In this document: positions 38,467-47,493 of the stretch, piece by piece
Layout of the letters: every line of letters starts with the position of its first letter
Numbering within the stretch: the stretch's first letter is position 1
Source: an uncultured Phycisphaerales bacterium
Lineage (GTDB): Bacteria; Planctomycetota; Phycisphaerae; Sedimentisphaerales; Anaerobacaceae
Length of the DNA: 64,000 nt
Reading direction: 5' to 3'
Assembly (NCBI GenBank): GCA_903857265.1
Contig: CAIODZ010000022.1
Coordinates: 124,001 to 188,000 of the forward strand
Notes under the pieces: model-generated
What the model saw: only the letters and a program-made list of their open reading frames with translations
What the model was told of the DNA's origin: nothing
The model's database searches: none
Translations under genes and position numbers: made by a program

Positions 38467-39642
38467 GTGAATAAATCTGATAAATCGCTGGTTACCAGAG
38501 CAAAAGAGGCAGCGATGAAAGTCCTGCTTCACAACGCTCACGGCCCCTACAAGGGTCTGCCTCGAACAGCCGGCTGGGGCTACCCGGAACCATACACACG
38601 CGATCTGATGGTGTCGTCGCTGGGTATTCTGTTGACGAGAAACACCAAGTTAATAAAGTCCCTGCAAAAGACGCTTGAAACCATCGCTCGCAATCAAAGT
38701 CCGCAGGGGCATATCCCGTCATTAGTTCACGACCGCGAAGACCGCGGGTCAAGCGACTGTACTCCCCTGTTTTTGATAGCCGTCGCCCTGTTCAGGCGGG
38801 TAACGGGAAAGAAAATTTTTCTCGAGCAGACAATCCGTAAGGCAATGGTTTGGATGGAACATCAAAGCCCCACAAACCGCGTTCTCGTAGCTCAACTGCC
38901 GACAAGCGACTGGCGTGATGAGCAATGGGTTCTTGGATACGGGTTGTATGTGAATACCCTTGTGTATGCTTATCTGCATTTGTTCGGGCAGCACAAGCGA
39001 GCGGCAGAACTCAAAGAACAAATGGGGCAATTTTTCGTGCGCGGCGACAGACAAAACAGGCACATACACGAAGGTCTTGTGTTGCCGAATAAGCCGTACT
39101 ATGCTTTGTGGGCTTACAAGATTTACAGAAGCGAACGCTTTGACCTGTTAGGCAACAGTATTGCGATTCTTACGGGGCTGGCATCGACCTCAAGGGCGAG
39201 AAGAATAATATCGTGGGTCGAGGCGGAATGCCGGTCAATGAGAAAAAACGGCGAACTGGCGGTGAATCTGCCGCCGAATTTTTTCCCGTATATCAGGCCA
39301 GGAAACCCTGACTGGGTTGCCCGATACGCAAAATACAACAAGCCGGGGGACTACCATAACGGGGGGATATGGCCTTTTGTTTGCGGGTTTTATGTTGCAG
39401 CACTTGTGGCGGCAGGCCAATATGAGCTTGCCGAGAAGAAACTCCTGGCGTTGACGGAACTTGTGAGGCCTGCCCGCAAGGCAAAGGTTGAGTTTGGATT
39501 TAACGAATGGTTCAAGGCACAAGACGGCATACCCCGAGGCGAGGACTGGCAAAGCTGGTCGGCTGCGATGTACTTTTACGCAGCCCAGTGCGTAGAGCAA
39601 AAACGAACGCCTTTTTTTGACCGGATTCGGCAGTTCGCCTGA
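38467..39642 (+). CDS. GH100/invertase-like alpha/alpha-barrel protein
   Basis: This 391-residue toroid protein's motifs recall neutral/alkaline invertases and amylo-1,6-glucosidase-like enzymes: GWGYPEPYTRDLM near the N-terminus, then YHNGGIWPFVCGFYVAAL, then DWQSWSAAMYFYAAQ. Candidate catalytic acids are the D of YTRD and the E/D in FNEWFKAQDG. No signal peptide is present. The GTG start two bases after the GT4 stop is used. An ATG 16 codons later would also work. It is probably a cytoplasmic hydrolase or phosphorylase acting on the GT4 product. Confidence 0.65.
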   Translation: MNKSDKSLVTRAKEAAMKVLLHNAHGPYKGLPRTAGWGYPEPYTRDLMVSSLGILLTRNTKLIKSLQKTLETIARNQSPQGHIPSLVHDREDRGSSDCTPLFLIAVALFRRVTGKKIFLEQTIRKAMVWMEHQSPTNRVLVAQLPTSDWRDEQWVLGYGLYVNTLVYAYLHLFGQHKRAAELKEQMGQFFVRGDRQNRHIHEGLVLPNKPYYALWAYKIYRSERFDLLGNSIAILTGLASTSRARRIISWVEAECRSMRKNGELAVNLPPNFFPYIRPGNPDWVARYAKYNKPGDYHNGGIWPFVCGFYVAALVAAGQYELAEKKLLALTELVRPARKAKVEFGFNEWFKAQDGIPRGEDWQSWSAAMYFYAAQCVEQKRTPFFDRIRQFA

Positions 39643-39700
39643 AAATAATCCCTGTGCCCTTTCGATTGACAGATATTTCCTGACCAGCTAACCTATACTT

Positions 39701-40555
39701 ATGGCTCGTCTGTTACAAATCTTGTTTGTCTGCTCGGTTGTAATGCTGCCTGCCGGCTGCGACAACGCTCAGAAGAAGTCGGAGACCGAAGGCATTAAAA
39801 TAGGCGACCTTGCGCCGACCGGCAAGCGTGTTCAACCACAAGTTCTGCGAACTATCGATATCGAAATCGTAACTTATGAGCTGCCTGTGGGTAACATTGC
39901 ATCAATGGAAGACATCTGGCGGATGCTGAAACCGGGGACACTGCGATACGACGACCTCGACGGTTTTGCGGCAAACGGGTTGCGAGCCGCTATGGGCAAT
40001 TTCGCCGCGTTTGATAGAGTTACCGCAATGTTAAAAACCGCAAACGCGAAGAAACTGCCCACAATCTCGCTGTTAATGTCGGGCAACCAGCCGGAAACGG
40101 TCAATATCGCCAGAATGCCGCACAAGACCATTTCCTACATAGCTCAGCGTGGCGTCGTCAAAAACGCAGATGTCGGGCCTGGAATTGCCGGGCTACAGAT
40201 ACTACCGAGACAAATCGCCAGCAATCCAATTCCACCCAGGACAAGCAAGCCGCCTGAATCCTACGTTGAGGTACAGGCGAACAGGCCGCAGCAATTAGCA
40301 AGCATCCAGATAACGCCTGTAATTCTTTCCTCGACCGAAGGCGCTGCGCCTGCGCTAGCTGAACGAATCAGGCAAAACGACTTACGAATTTACTCAGCGG
40401 GATTTTCCACGAAGATGAATCCGGGCGATTTTGTCCTGCTAAGCCCGCGAGAATACAATCCGGATGAAACCACGGCGGCGGGCCGATTCTTTACCAAAAG
40501 CGGGCTCAAGCCGGTCATTACGGTTTATTTGCTGGTCTGCGTATCGATTTTTTAG
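39701..40555 (+). CDS. Lipoprotein of unknown function
   Basis: A lipoprotein signal peptide is clear: a hydrophobic core, then LPAGCDN with the lipobox cysteine at about residue 20. The mature 265 residues contain an alternating alpha/beta middle (IDIEIVTYELPVGNIASMEDIWRML) and a C-terminal region ending in a hydrophobic VITVYLLVCVSIF tail. No family is recognised. There is no ribosome site. A one-domain periplasmic or outer-membrane-anchored role is likely. The next gene starts two bases after its stop. Confidence 0.65.
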   Translation: MARLLQILFVCSVVMLPAGCDNAQKKSETEGIKIGDLAPTGKRVQPQVLRTIDIEIVTYELPVGNIASMEDIWRMLKPGTLRYDDLDGFAANGLRAAMGNFAAFDRVTAMLKTANAKKLPTISLLMSGNQPETVNIARMPHKTISYIAQRGVVKNADVGPGIAGLQILPRQIASNPIPPRTSKPPESYVEVQANRPQQLASIQITPVILSSTEGAAPALAERIRQNDLRIYSAGFSTKMNPGDFVLLSPREYNPDETTAAGRFFTKSGLKPVITVYLLVCVSIF

Positions 40556-40557
40556 TC

Positions 40558-41520
40558 ATGCCGATAAAACCGATAGTAGCGCTGACACACTGCACCGAAT
40601 ACAGAGAACCTGTTGTTGCCGAGGCAATCGCCAGACAATTCGAACTTCTGGGCGGAATCGGACGATTCGTGAAAAGAAACGACAGCGTCCTTCTGAAGCC
40701 AAACTTTATTGCCCCGAAGCCCCGTCATTGCGCCACACAAACCGACCCCGCGGTCATAATAGAAACCGCCAGGATACTTAAGGATTTGGGGGCAAAGCCA
40801 TTTGTCGGCGATTCGCCGGCGTGGGGAGATGTTTTTAAATGCGTCAACGTACTGGGACTCGAAGAGCCGCTGAAGAAACTGGGTGTCCCCGTCAGGCAGT
40901 TAGATAAGCCGGTAAAACGTCAGATAGCCGGCGTCGATGTCGGTATAAGCTCGGTTGCCCTTGATGCCGATAAAATTATCAACCTGCCGAAATTCAAGGC
41001 GCATCAGCAGCTTGTGGCAACATTCGCAGTAAAGAATATGTTCGGCTGTGTAAGCGGCAAGTGGAAGGCGTACTGGCATTTCGCAAAAGGCGGCAATGAA
41101 AAGAAATTCTGCAAGTTGCTCATCGAAATATACAAACTATTAAACCCCGCCCTGACCATTATCGACGGCATAATCGCGATGGACGGCCCGGGGCCAATCA
41201 GCGGCAGAGCAAAGCCGCTGGGCTGGATAATCGGAGGAACAGAGCCGATTGCCTGTGAAATAGTATGCAGCAAACTGATAAATTTATCGCCGGAATCACT
41301 GCCCATAGTCAAAGCCGCAAAACAAATCGGTTTCGGCTCGACAGGGCTCGCTGCAGGTGGCTGTGCAAATTTTGACGATATCGAAATCGCAGGCGACACA
41401 TTCCCTAAAACCGTCTGCACCGACTTTGTATTAGCCAAGCCGATTCCAATCAGATTTTCGCTGCCTCACGTCTGCAAAAGCGTCTGCAAGCAAATCCTTA
41501 TGCTCGCCCGTCCACGTTGA
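40558..41520 (+). CDS. DUF362-domain protein
   Basis: This 320-residue DUF362 protein has SVLLKPNFIAPK, VGDSPAWGD, INLPKFKAHQQLVATFAVKNMFGCV and LTIIDGIIAMDGPGP, all family landmarks. Unlike many relatives it has no ferredoxin tail, but the C-terminus holds a few cysteines (HVCKSVCKQI). No signal peptide is present, in contrast to the TAT-exported DUF362 protein at 62 kb. The function is unknown, and redox or metal involvement is often proposed for the family. Confidence 0.85.
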   Translation: MPIKPIVALTHCTEYREPVVAEAIARQFELLGGIGRFVKRNDSVLLKPNFIAPKPRHCATQTDPAVIIETARILKDLGAKPFVGDSPAWGDVFKCVNVLGLEEPLKKLGVPVRQLDKPVKRQIAGVDVGISSVALDADKIINLPKFKAHQQLVATFAVKNMFGCVSGKWKAYWHFAKGGNEKKFCKLLIEIYKLLNPALTIIDGIIAMDGPGPISGRAKPLGWIIGGTEPIACEIVCSKLINLSPESLPIVKAAKQIGFGSTGLAAGGCANFDDIEIAGDTFPKTVCTDFVLAKPIPIRFSLPHVCKSVCKQILMLARPR

Positions 41521-41552
41521 CAGTCCCCTGCCGTTGGGCTAATATCCCTTTA

Positions 41553-42590
41553 ATGACCGACAAATCAATTAACATACTGGGTATCGAGACGAGCTGCGAT
41601 GAGACAGCCGCGGCGGTTGTCGCCGACGGCAAAACCGTCAAATCATCGATTGTAACCTCTCAGGCCAAACTGCACGAAAAATACGGCGGGGTCGTGCCTG
41701 AAATCGCCTCGCGCGCCCATATCGAGAATATATACCCCGTGATAACCGAGGCGCTCAAAACAGCCAACGTTAGCAAAGAGGATATCGCCGCAATCGCGGT
41801 CGCAAACCAGCCGGGGCTGGCTGTCGCACTGGTTGTGGGCGTAACAGCGGCAAAGACATTGAGCATGGCCTGGAATAAACCATTGATAGCGGTCAATCAT
41901 CTTCACGCACATCTGCAATCGGCAATGATAGCGGAGCAGGATTTGCAACTTCCAGCAATTGCGCTGATTGTATCGGGCGGGCATACCTGTCTTTACGAAT
42001 GCGAATCGCCTCTCGAATTGAAACTGATTGGTCGCTGTATCGATGACGCAGCGGGCGAGGCGTTCGACAAGGTCGCCACGATTTTGAAACTGCCCTACCC
42101 AGGCGGCCCCTCGATTGAAAATGCGGCGCAAACGGGCAATCCACGCGCGATAGATTTTCCGCGTTCGATGCTGGGGGCGGATTCGCTTGATTTTTCATTC
42201 AGCGGCCTGAAGACGGCTGTGCTTTATCACTGCCGGAGACAGAAAATGAAGGGGCAATCCAAAGTCGATTCGATGAGCAAGCAGGAAATCGCAGATATAG
42301 CGGCGTCGTTTCAATCGGCAGTGGTTGACGTGCTGATAGAAAAAACCCAAAGGGCAATCGACAATGTAAGGGCAAAGACCGTTTTATTGGGCGGAGGCGT
42401 CGCGGCAAACAGCTCATTGCGGGCCGCCCTTGCGAAGATGTGCGAATCATATACGCCGGCGAAAAAGCTGCTGGTAGCCCCGAAAGCATATTGCACCGAC
42501 AACGCGGTTATGGTAGCTTCGCTTGCGTATCATAAATATAAAGCGGGTCTGTTCGCAGACCTGACGCTTGAACCAAAGGCAAACGGTTAA
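41553..42590 (+). CDS. tsaD: tRNA N6-adenosine threonylcarbamoyltransferase TsaD
   Basis: This 345-residue ASKHA-fold protein transfers the threonylcarbamoyl group to A37 of ANN-reading tRNAs together with TsaB and TsaE, which are not in the window. The start was set at the ATG giving INILGIETSCDETAAAVV. The metal site HLHAH and the phosphate loop LIVSGGHT are intact, and VLLGGGVAANSSLR is present. The ORF-track start overlaps the DUF362 gene and is unlikely. Confidence 0.96.
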   Translation: MTDKSINILGIETSCDETAAAVVADGKTVKSSIVTSQAKLHEKYGGVVPEIASRAHIENIYPVITEALKTANVSKEDIAAIAVANQPGLAVALVVGVTAAKTLSMAWNKPLIAVNHLHAHLQSAMIAEQDLQLPAIALIVSGGHTCLYECESPLELKLIGRCIDDAAGEAFDKVATILKLPYPGGPSIENAAQTGNPRAIDFPRSMLGADSLDFSFSGLKTAVLYHCRRQKMKGQSKVDSMSKQEIADIAASFQSAVVDVLIEKTQRAIDNVRAKTVLLGGGVAANSSLRAALAKMCESYTPAKKLLVAPKAYCTDNAVMVASLAYHKYKAGLFADLTLEPKANG

Positions 42591-42601
42591 GGAGTAATCA
42601 T

Positions 42602-43366
42602 ATTCAGCCGGAACAGTTAAAACAGTTGCTGCAGCAGGTAAAAAACGGCGATGTCACAATCGACGAAGCGGTTGAGAAACTTCGCCATTTGCCTTACGAA
42701 GACCTCGGTTTTGCCCGCGTTGACCACCATCGTCATATCCGCCAGGGTTTTCCTGAGGTGATTTACTGTCCAGGCAAGACAATCGAACAGATAATCAAGA
42801 TTTTCACTGCGCTTGCGGCAAAGGGCAATAACGTTTTAGCTACAAGGGCAGGAGAAGACGTCTTTGAAGCAATCGCAAAAACGGGGCAATTTCCCCTCGC
42901 ACGATATGAAAAAGCAGCAAGAGCAATCGTTTTCGAACAAAAAAAGCTTACACCATCGAAATCTGTTCTTCCGATAGTAACCGCGGGCACAGCAGATTTG
43001 CCCGTCGCCAGCGAGGCCAAAGTTACCGCGGAGATTATGGGCCAGCGAACGGAACTGGTTTGCGACGTTGGCGTCGCAGGCCTGCACCGACTGCTTTCTC
43101 ACGTGCCCAAACTGCAACAAGCCAACGTCATAATCGTAGTTGCGGGAATGGAAGGCGCACTTGCCAGCGTTGTGGGCGGACTCGTAAGCTGCCCGGTAAT
43201 AGCCGTGCCGACGAGCGTTGGATACGGCGCAAGTTTCGAAGGGCTTTCCGCCCTTTTGACGATGCTTAACAGTTGCTCATCGGGCGTTACGGTCGTAAAT
43301 ATCGACAACGGTTTTTCCGCGGCTGTAACCGCAACACTAATAAACAAAAAAATTGACGAAAAATAA
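42602..43366 (+). CDS. larB: Nickel-pincer cofactor biosynthesis protein LarB, probable ATT start
   Basis: This PurE-like NAD-dependent carboxylase makes the first step of the nickel-pincer nucleotide. DLGFARVDHHRHIRQGFPEVIYC, the C-terminal PurE-like region (VIIVVAGMEGALASVVGGL) and VPTSVGYG are typical. The ORF track begins at a TTG (42626), but the conserved N-terminus extends upstream as QPEQLKQLLQQVKNG. The only start that fits is ATT at 42602, seven bases after GGAG (TTAAGGAG). No ATG, GTG or TTG is available in that stretch. No larC or larE is in the window. Confidence 0.88.
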   Translation: MQPEQLKQLLQQVKNGDVTIDEAVEKLRHLPYEDLGFARVDHHRHIRQGFPEVIYCPGKTIEQIIKIFTALAAKGNNVLATRAGEDVFEAIAKTGQFPLARYEKAARAIVFEQKKLTPSKSVLPIVTAGTADLPVASEAKVTAEIMGQRTELVCDVGVAGLHRLLSHVPKLQQANVIIVVAGMEGALASVVGGLVSCPVIAVPTSVGYGASFEGLSALLTMLNSCSSGVTVVNIDNGFSAAVTATLINKKIDEK

Positions 43367-43379
43367 GATTGAGGTCATT

Positions 43380-44237
43380 ATGCGGACAGTAACGAAAATC
43401 CCCCGGCTAAAACGACGTGCGGCGGACGCACATAAGGGCGATTTCGGCAAGATTTGCATTATCGCGGGCAGCATCGGTATGAGCGGAGCGGCGGCTCTTG
43501 CCGGAAGGGCTGCGTTGCGAGCAGGCGCGGGACTGGTACGAGTGGCGACACCTAAAAGCATTCTGCCGATTGTCGCGTCAATAGAGCCATCCTTCACAAC
43601 CATCCCTTTGCCCGAAGATAACGCGGGCAGAATCGCTGCAAGTGCCATTAACACAATTCTCAATTTAATCCCCGACAACGATTGTATTGCCTTCGGACCG
43701 GGACTTGGCATTACGCAGGGCGTATCCTCGGTGCTTGAACGGCTGTTAGAGCAAAAAGGATTGCATCTGATTATTGATGCCGACGGGCTGAATAACCTGA
43801 GCAAAATAAATGACTGGTCGAGTAAAAACAAAGCTAACATTATTTTGACGCCCCATCCGGGTGAAATGAAACGGCTATGGGCGGGACTTTTCAGAATCCC
43901 CCTGCCCGCTGACAGAAAAATCCAGGCAATACAAATGGCAAACAAAACCGGGACGACCGTCGTACTTAAAGGGAAAGGCACGGTAGTTACTGACGGCGAA
44001 AAACTATATGTGAATAAAACGGGCAACCCCGGCATGGCTACGGGCGGAACGGGCGATGTCCTGACAGGCATAATTACCGCACTGGTTGGTCAGGGGTTGA
44101 GCAACTTTGATGCAGCGGTGCTTGGCGTTTATGTCCACGGGCTGGCCGGAGACATAGCAGCAAAGAAATTCGGACAAATAAGTTTAATCGCAACAGATGT
44201 TATTGAGTCGCTTGGCGAGGCGTTTAAGAAAATCTGA
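43380..44237 (+). CDS. nnrD: ADP-dependent NAD(P)H-hydrate dehydratase
   Basis: This 285-residue ribokinase-fold repair enzyme converts damaged NAD(P)HX back to NAD(P)H. DADGLN, LTPHPGEMKRL and GTGGTGDVLTGIITALVGQG are the catalytic and nucleotide-binding motifs. It is the stand-alone dehydratase, with no fused epimerase (NnrE) domain. The start was moved to the ATG after TGAGG. The ORF-track TTG lies inside larB. It forms a cluster with tsaD and larB. Confidence 0.93.
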   Translation: MRTVTKIPRLKRRAADAHKGDFGKICIIAGSIGMSGAAALAGRAALRAGAGLVRVATPKSILPIVASIEPSFTTIPLPEDNAGRIAASAINTILNLIPDNDCIAFGPGLGITQGVSSVLERLLEQKGLHLIIDADGLNNLSKINDWSSKNKANIILTPHPGEMKRLWAGLFRIPLPADRKIQAIQMANKTGTTVVLKGKGTVVTDGEKLYVNKTGNPGMATGGTGDVLTGIITALVGQGLSNFDAAVLGVYVHGLAGDIAAKKFGQISLIATDVIESLGEAFKKI

Positions 44238-44263
44238 AATTACATAATACTGCGAGATTTAAA

Positions 44264-44620
44264 ATGGACAAGACAAGAGAATTTTTCGGGAAGTTCAAAA
44301 CGGATATGGATAAAATGAAGGCCGAGATTCCTGACACATTGCAGGGCTTCGGCGGACTATTTCAAAAAGTGATGAAAGACGGCGCATTGACCGTAAAGGA
44401 AAAGGAATTAATCGCTCTGGGCATAGGCGTAGCTTCACACTGCCCGCCCTGCATCCGTTCACACGTGCAAAAATGCTTAGAGTACGGAGCTACCCGGCAG
44501 CAAATTCTCGAAGCCGCATCGGTAGCGGTTGTAATGGGGGGCGGACCTGCTTATGTTCACATACCGATGGTTCTTGATACGCTCGACGATTTGGCAAACA
44601 GCGGTCCCGATAAAAAATAA
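44264..44620 (+). CDS. Carboxymuconolactone-decarboxylase-like (AhpD-type) protein
   Basis: This 118-residue helical protein has GIGVASHCPPCIRSHVQKCLEYGAT, where the CPPC pair and the following His form the AhpD-like redox site, and VVMGGGPAYVHIP at the C-terminus. Members act as small peroxidases or disulfide reductases. It follows nnrD by 26 bp and may share its transcript. The physiological partner is unknown. Confidence 0.88.
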   Translation: MDKTREFFGKFKTDMDKMKAEIPDTLQGFGGLFQKVMKDGALTVKEKELIALGIGVASHCPPCIRSHVQKCLEYGATRQQILEAASVAVVMGGGPAYVHIPMVLDTLDDLANSGPDKK

Positions 44621-44764
44621 GCTTTTGGGCATAAAAACAGTTGTTGTCTGATTGGGAGATGAATAATCTTCTCGCCAACTTTCCGGCCAGTTTTTTCTGG
44701 CAATTTACATTAATCGCTGGTAGATTGTAATCACTTATATGGTCACAGGATGTAAGTGGAAAGT

Positions 44765-45511
44765 ATGGATACTAACCAGACAAATTCACATTCAAAGCCG
44801 GAAAATGAAATGACCGAAGGTGATACGGCCGTGCAGAAAGCCGAATCGTCTTCGCATTTCAAACGGAATCTCGTCCCCCTGAATGAATACGCCACACGAG
44901 AGGGAATCCCCAGCGACATAGTCGAACAGCAGGGTCAGCTCGGTGCCATCCAGATAAGAAAATTCAAGGGACAAAAATTCGTCGTGGATGTTTCCCCTGA
45001 GGAGTTGATCGAATTTGAAAACGAGAACGTTTCAGAAACCACCCGCAAACCTGTTGTGTCTCGCGCAACAACCTCCTCCAAAATTTTCTCCATAGTTCTG
45101 GCCGCTGTTACTATGGTCATCATAGTCGGCCTCTTCTGGCTTTATATGTCCACAAAGATAAAGCTGGACGACCTTAACGCCGAATACAAAATCATCCAGA
45201 ACAAATACAACGAAATGACCAGCACACATCAGAGTTTGCAATCTATGCAGGAACAGATTGTAAGCGCAAAAGCGGAATTTGCCCGCATTCAGAATCGAAT
45301 CGCCGCGTCGAAAACCGACATGGAAAAAATCCAAGGCGACCTGAGCAAAACGAAACAAAACCTCGATGCCATTCAGTCGGAACTGACGACCACCAAGGGA
45401 CAATTGTCGCCGTCCAAAGTCGAAATAGAAGGCGTCCAGAATAACTTGAATGAAATCGAAAACCAGCTGGATACGCTGTATAGGCAAAACGCCGATGCAG
45501 GGGCAAAGTAG
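44765..45511 (+). CDS. Single-pass membrane protein with periplasmic coiled coil
   Basis: The 248-residue product has a disordered N-terminal ~45 residues, then a small domain with EYATREGIPSDIVEQQGQLGAIQIRKFKGQKFVV, which looks like a MerR-type helix-turn-helix or excisionase-like fold. One transmembrane helix follows (IFSIVLAAVTMVIIVGLFWLYM, about 110-132), and then ~115 residues of coiled coil rich in Gln, Asn, Lys and Ile. No known family is assigned. The ATG at 44765 with GGAAAG upstream is chosen over the ORF-track GTG. Confidence 0.65.
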   Translation: MDTNQTNSHSKPENEMTEGDTAVQKAESSSHFKRNLVPLNEYATREGIPSDIVEQQGQLGAIQIRKFKGQKFVVDVSPEELIEFENENVSETTRKPVVSRATTSSKIFSIVLAAVTMVIIVGLFWLYMSTKIKLDDLNAEYKIIQNKYNEMTSTHQSLQSMQEQIVSAKAEFARIQNRIAASKTDMEKIQGDLSKTKQNLDAIQSELTTTKGQLSPSKVEIEGVQNNLNEIENQLDTLYRQNADAGAK

Positions 45512-45533
45512 TCGATTTATCGTTCACCGCCTG

Positions 45534-46124
45534 TTATTGCGTGCTTTTGATTTTCAGGTAATTCAGCAGCTTCCAGCCGGCCGGTAAAACAGCCGCGGCA
45601 AGAACCACCTTGAGAACATCCCCAACGATAAAAGGATAAAGGCCGACCGTTAACGCAATCCTGATATTGGTCATAATCGCAAGCCAGCACACGCCAAACA
45701 CATATAACACGATTTCGCCCGCGAGCATCGCGGCTATGGTTGTGCTGACACGCCTGTCCCAGCCCATTTCGGCTAATTTGCCGACCACATACGCCACGGC
45801 AATAAAGCCGACAAGATAACCGCCCGTCGGACCAATCAAAGTCGCCGGCCCCATTCCGCCGGCAAAAACAGGCAGCCCCAAAATCCCTTCGACAAGATAA
45901 GCGAGAATCGCCAGAACACCCCGCTTAGAGCCAAGCAGCGCACCCAGCATCAAAACAGCAAAGGTCTGGCCGGTAATCGGAACCGGGCTAATCGGGAGAT
46001 ACACTTTCACCTGCGCGCTGAGGCCAAGTATTAATGCGCCGCAAATGATAACCATCGCGTCATACAAAACCGCCGAAATTTTTTCATCGGGCCGAAAAAC
46101 ATCAACAACCGTATTTTTAATCAT
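45534..46124 (-). CDS. bioY: Biotin transporter substrate-binding subunit BioY
   Basis: This 196-residue ECF-type S component has six transmembrane helices. The family signature is present: LPISPVPITGQTFAVLMLGALLGSKRG and GPTGGYLVGFIAVAYVVG. It takes up biotin, alone or with an ECF module (ecfA/ecfT, not in the window). It is a single gene convergent with the coiled-coil membrane protein. A GTTAACGC-like repeat about 60 bp upstream was not strong enough to call a BirA site. Confidence 0.94.
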   Translation of the reverse strand: MIKNTVVDVFRPDEKISAVLYDAMVIICGALILGLSAQVKVYLPISPVPITGQTFAVLMLGALLGSKRGVLAILAYLVEGILGLPVFAGGMGPATLIGPTGGYLVGFIAVAYVVGKLAEMGWDRRVSTTIAAMLAGEIVLYVFGVCWLAIMTNIRIALTVGLYPFIVGDVLKVVLAAAVLPAGWKLLNYLKIKSTQ

Positions 46125-46292
46125 AATTCAATGCGCCTTCAAAACGTAATTTACTATGTGTTAGCGTTAACGCCGCCGGGATTATAACTGATGAAACCGG
46201 TCGCGTCAAACACCGCAGTTTGGACTTGATTCAGGACTATGAAAACATATAATGTTACGGCAGTTCCGTTCAAACACAGGTGAGGTTCAACA

Positions 46293-46688
46293 ATGAGAAG
46301 AACAGCTATCATTCTATACCTGCTGATAATCACCGGCTGCAAAGCACCGGACAATCCCCGGCCTGTTTCCCGATTTGATATCGCCATTGAAGACCTGAGC
46401 ATAACGAGCCAGAAACTGGAAGACCTGCGAATGGAAAAGGACATTTTCGTCAGGTTGCTGGATGACTTTGAAAAGCAAAAGGCAGAACACATCGGCATAT
46501 TAGACGCCAACGAAATCGATAAGCAGACCAAGGCCTTCGCCGAATGGCACAGAGATATTGCACAGCGGGAAAAAGACCTGACTATCGAATATACAATGGA
46601 TGTCCTCGCCGCTCACAGAGAGATTGCAAAACGCAGAACCGCCAAATCAAACGAAATTACATTTGCCGGCCCGGCTGGAAAACCATGA
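46293..46688 (+). CDS. Small lipoprotein with charged helical body
   Basis: The signal peptide ends in the lipobox IITGCKAP (cysteine near residue 16). The remaining ~115 residues are strongly charged, with heptad-like spacing (LSITSQKLEDLRMEKDIFV and KQTKAFAEWHRDIAQREKDL), so a helical or coiled-coil periplasmic protein is expected. GTGAGG precedes the ATG. No family is recognised. Confidence 0.6.
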   Translation: MRRTAIILYLLIITGCKAPDNPRPVSRFDIAIEDLSITSQKLEDLRMEKDIFVRLLDDFEKQKAEHIGILDANEIDKQTKAFAEWHRDIAQREKDLTIEYTMDVLAAHREIAKRRTAKSNEITFAGPAGKP

Positions 46689-46720
46689 GCATATCGCCGA
46701 GAAGCGTGCAGGATGAATAC

Positions 46721-46794
46721 TGGGCGGTACAGGACTTGAACCTGTGACATCGTGCGTGTAAGGCACGCGCTCTGGCCAACTGAGCTAACCGCCC
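46721..46794 (-). tRNA. tRNA-Val (UAC anticodon)
   Basis: The acceptor arms GGGCGGT/ACCGCCC pair, and the discriminator is A. The anticodon stem CGTGC/GCACG closes loop CTTACAC, giving UAC. The D-arm TAGCTCAGTTGG and T-loop GGTTCAAGTCC are standard. CCA is not encoded. Confidence 0.96.
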
Positions 46795-46896
46795 GATTCA
46801 ATTAGAGTTAGGATACTCTTCCCGGGCGCTTGCGTCAATATCATTGATGGTTTATACTCGTATTCGATATTGAAAACAATTATTCGGAGGCACATT

Positions 46897-47409
46897 ATGA
46901 CGGTGTTTGAGGTAATTAAAAAGAGATACTCGTGCAGGGCTTATATTGATAAGCCGGTGGAGCAGGACAAGCTCGACCAGATTTTTGAGGCGGCTAGAGA
47001 GGCGCCATCAGCCAAAAACCTGCAGGACTGGCGATTTGTTGTAGTAACCGACAAAAAAATAAAGCAGCAGGTTGCCGGCTGCACAAATCATCAGGATACG
47101 TTTGGACAGGCCGGCGCGATTATCACCGCCTGCAGCGTCTGCAAAGATACGATGAAATGCGGCCAGCAAATTGCTCCGATTGACGTATCAATCTCGCTGG
47201 AGCATATCGCCCTGATGGCGACGGAACTGGATCTGGCGACCTGCTGGATCGGCTCATTTGATGCCGAAAAGGTCAAACAGGTTCTGGCAATTCCAAAAGA
47301 TATTGCTATAATTGAACTGATGGCACTTGGCTATCCCGAGAAGGGTTCCAGGCAAACTACACGGGAGCCAGTCAAGAATACAGTTTGCTATGATAAGTGG
47401 CAGTTTTAG
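46897..47409 (+). CDS. Nitroreductase-family FMN flavoprotein
   Basis: This 170-residue protein has the N-terminal signature KKRYSCRAYIDKPVEQDKL and the APSAKNLQDWRFVVVTD cofactor region, with the C-terminal ALGYPEKG. The small size and CxxC-like spacing (CSVCKDTMKC) suggest a short-type nitroreductase. The physiological substrate is unknown. The ATG after GGAGGCACATT is used. The ORF-track start is nine codons too early. Confidence 0.88.
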   Translation: MTVFEVIKKRYSCRAYIDKPVEQDKLDQIFEAAREAPSAKNLQDWRFVVVTDKKIKQQVAGCTNHQDTFGQAGAIITACSVCKDTMKCGQQIAPIDVSISLEHIALMATELDLATCWIGSFDAEKVKQVLAIPKDIAIIELMALGYPEKGSRQTTREPVKNTVCYDKWQF

Positions 47410-47422
47410 TAAATAGAATAAT

Positions 47423-47493
47423 GGGGACGTGGTGTAACGGGAGCACACCGCGGTCGCATCGCGGGAATGAGGGTTCGATTCCCTTCGTCTCCA
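47423..47493 (+). tRNA. tRNA-Ala (CGC anticodon)
   Basis: The acceptor arms GGGGACG/CGTCTCC pair with a G3-U70 wobble, the identity element of alanine tRNAs. The anticodon stem CCGCG/CGCGG closes loop GTCGCAT, giving CGC (reads GCG). The D-arm (GTG-TAACGGGAG-CAC) is short and resembles a Gln/Glu-type tRNA more than a usual Ala one. The loop has G at position 32. A T-run follows at once. The identity rests on the anticodon and G3-U70 together. Confidence 0.85.

Noticed and set aside
46125-46200. BirA or BioR operator upstream of bioY
   Set aside because: GTTAGCGTTAAC is suggestive, but only one half-site is visible and it does not match the known spacing.
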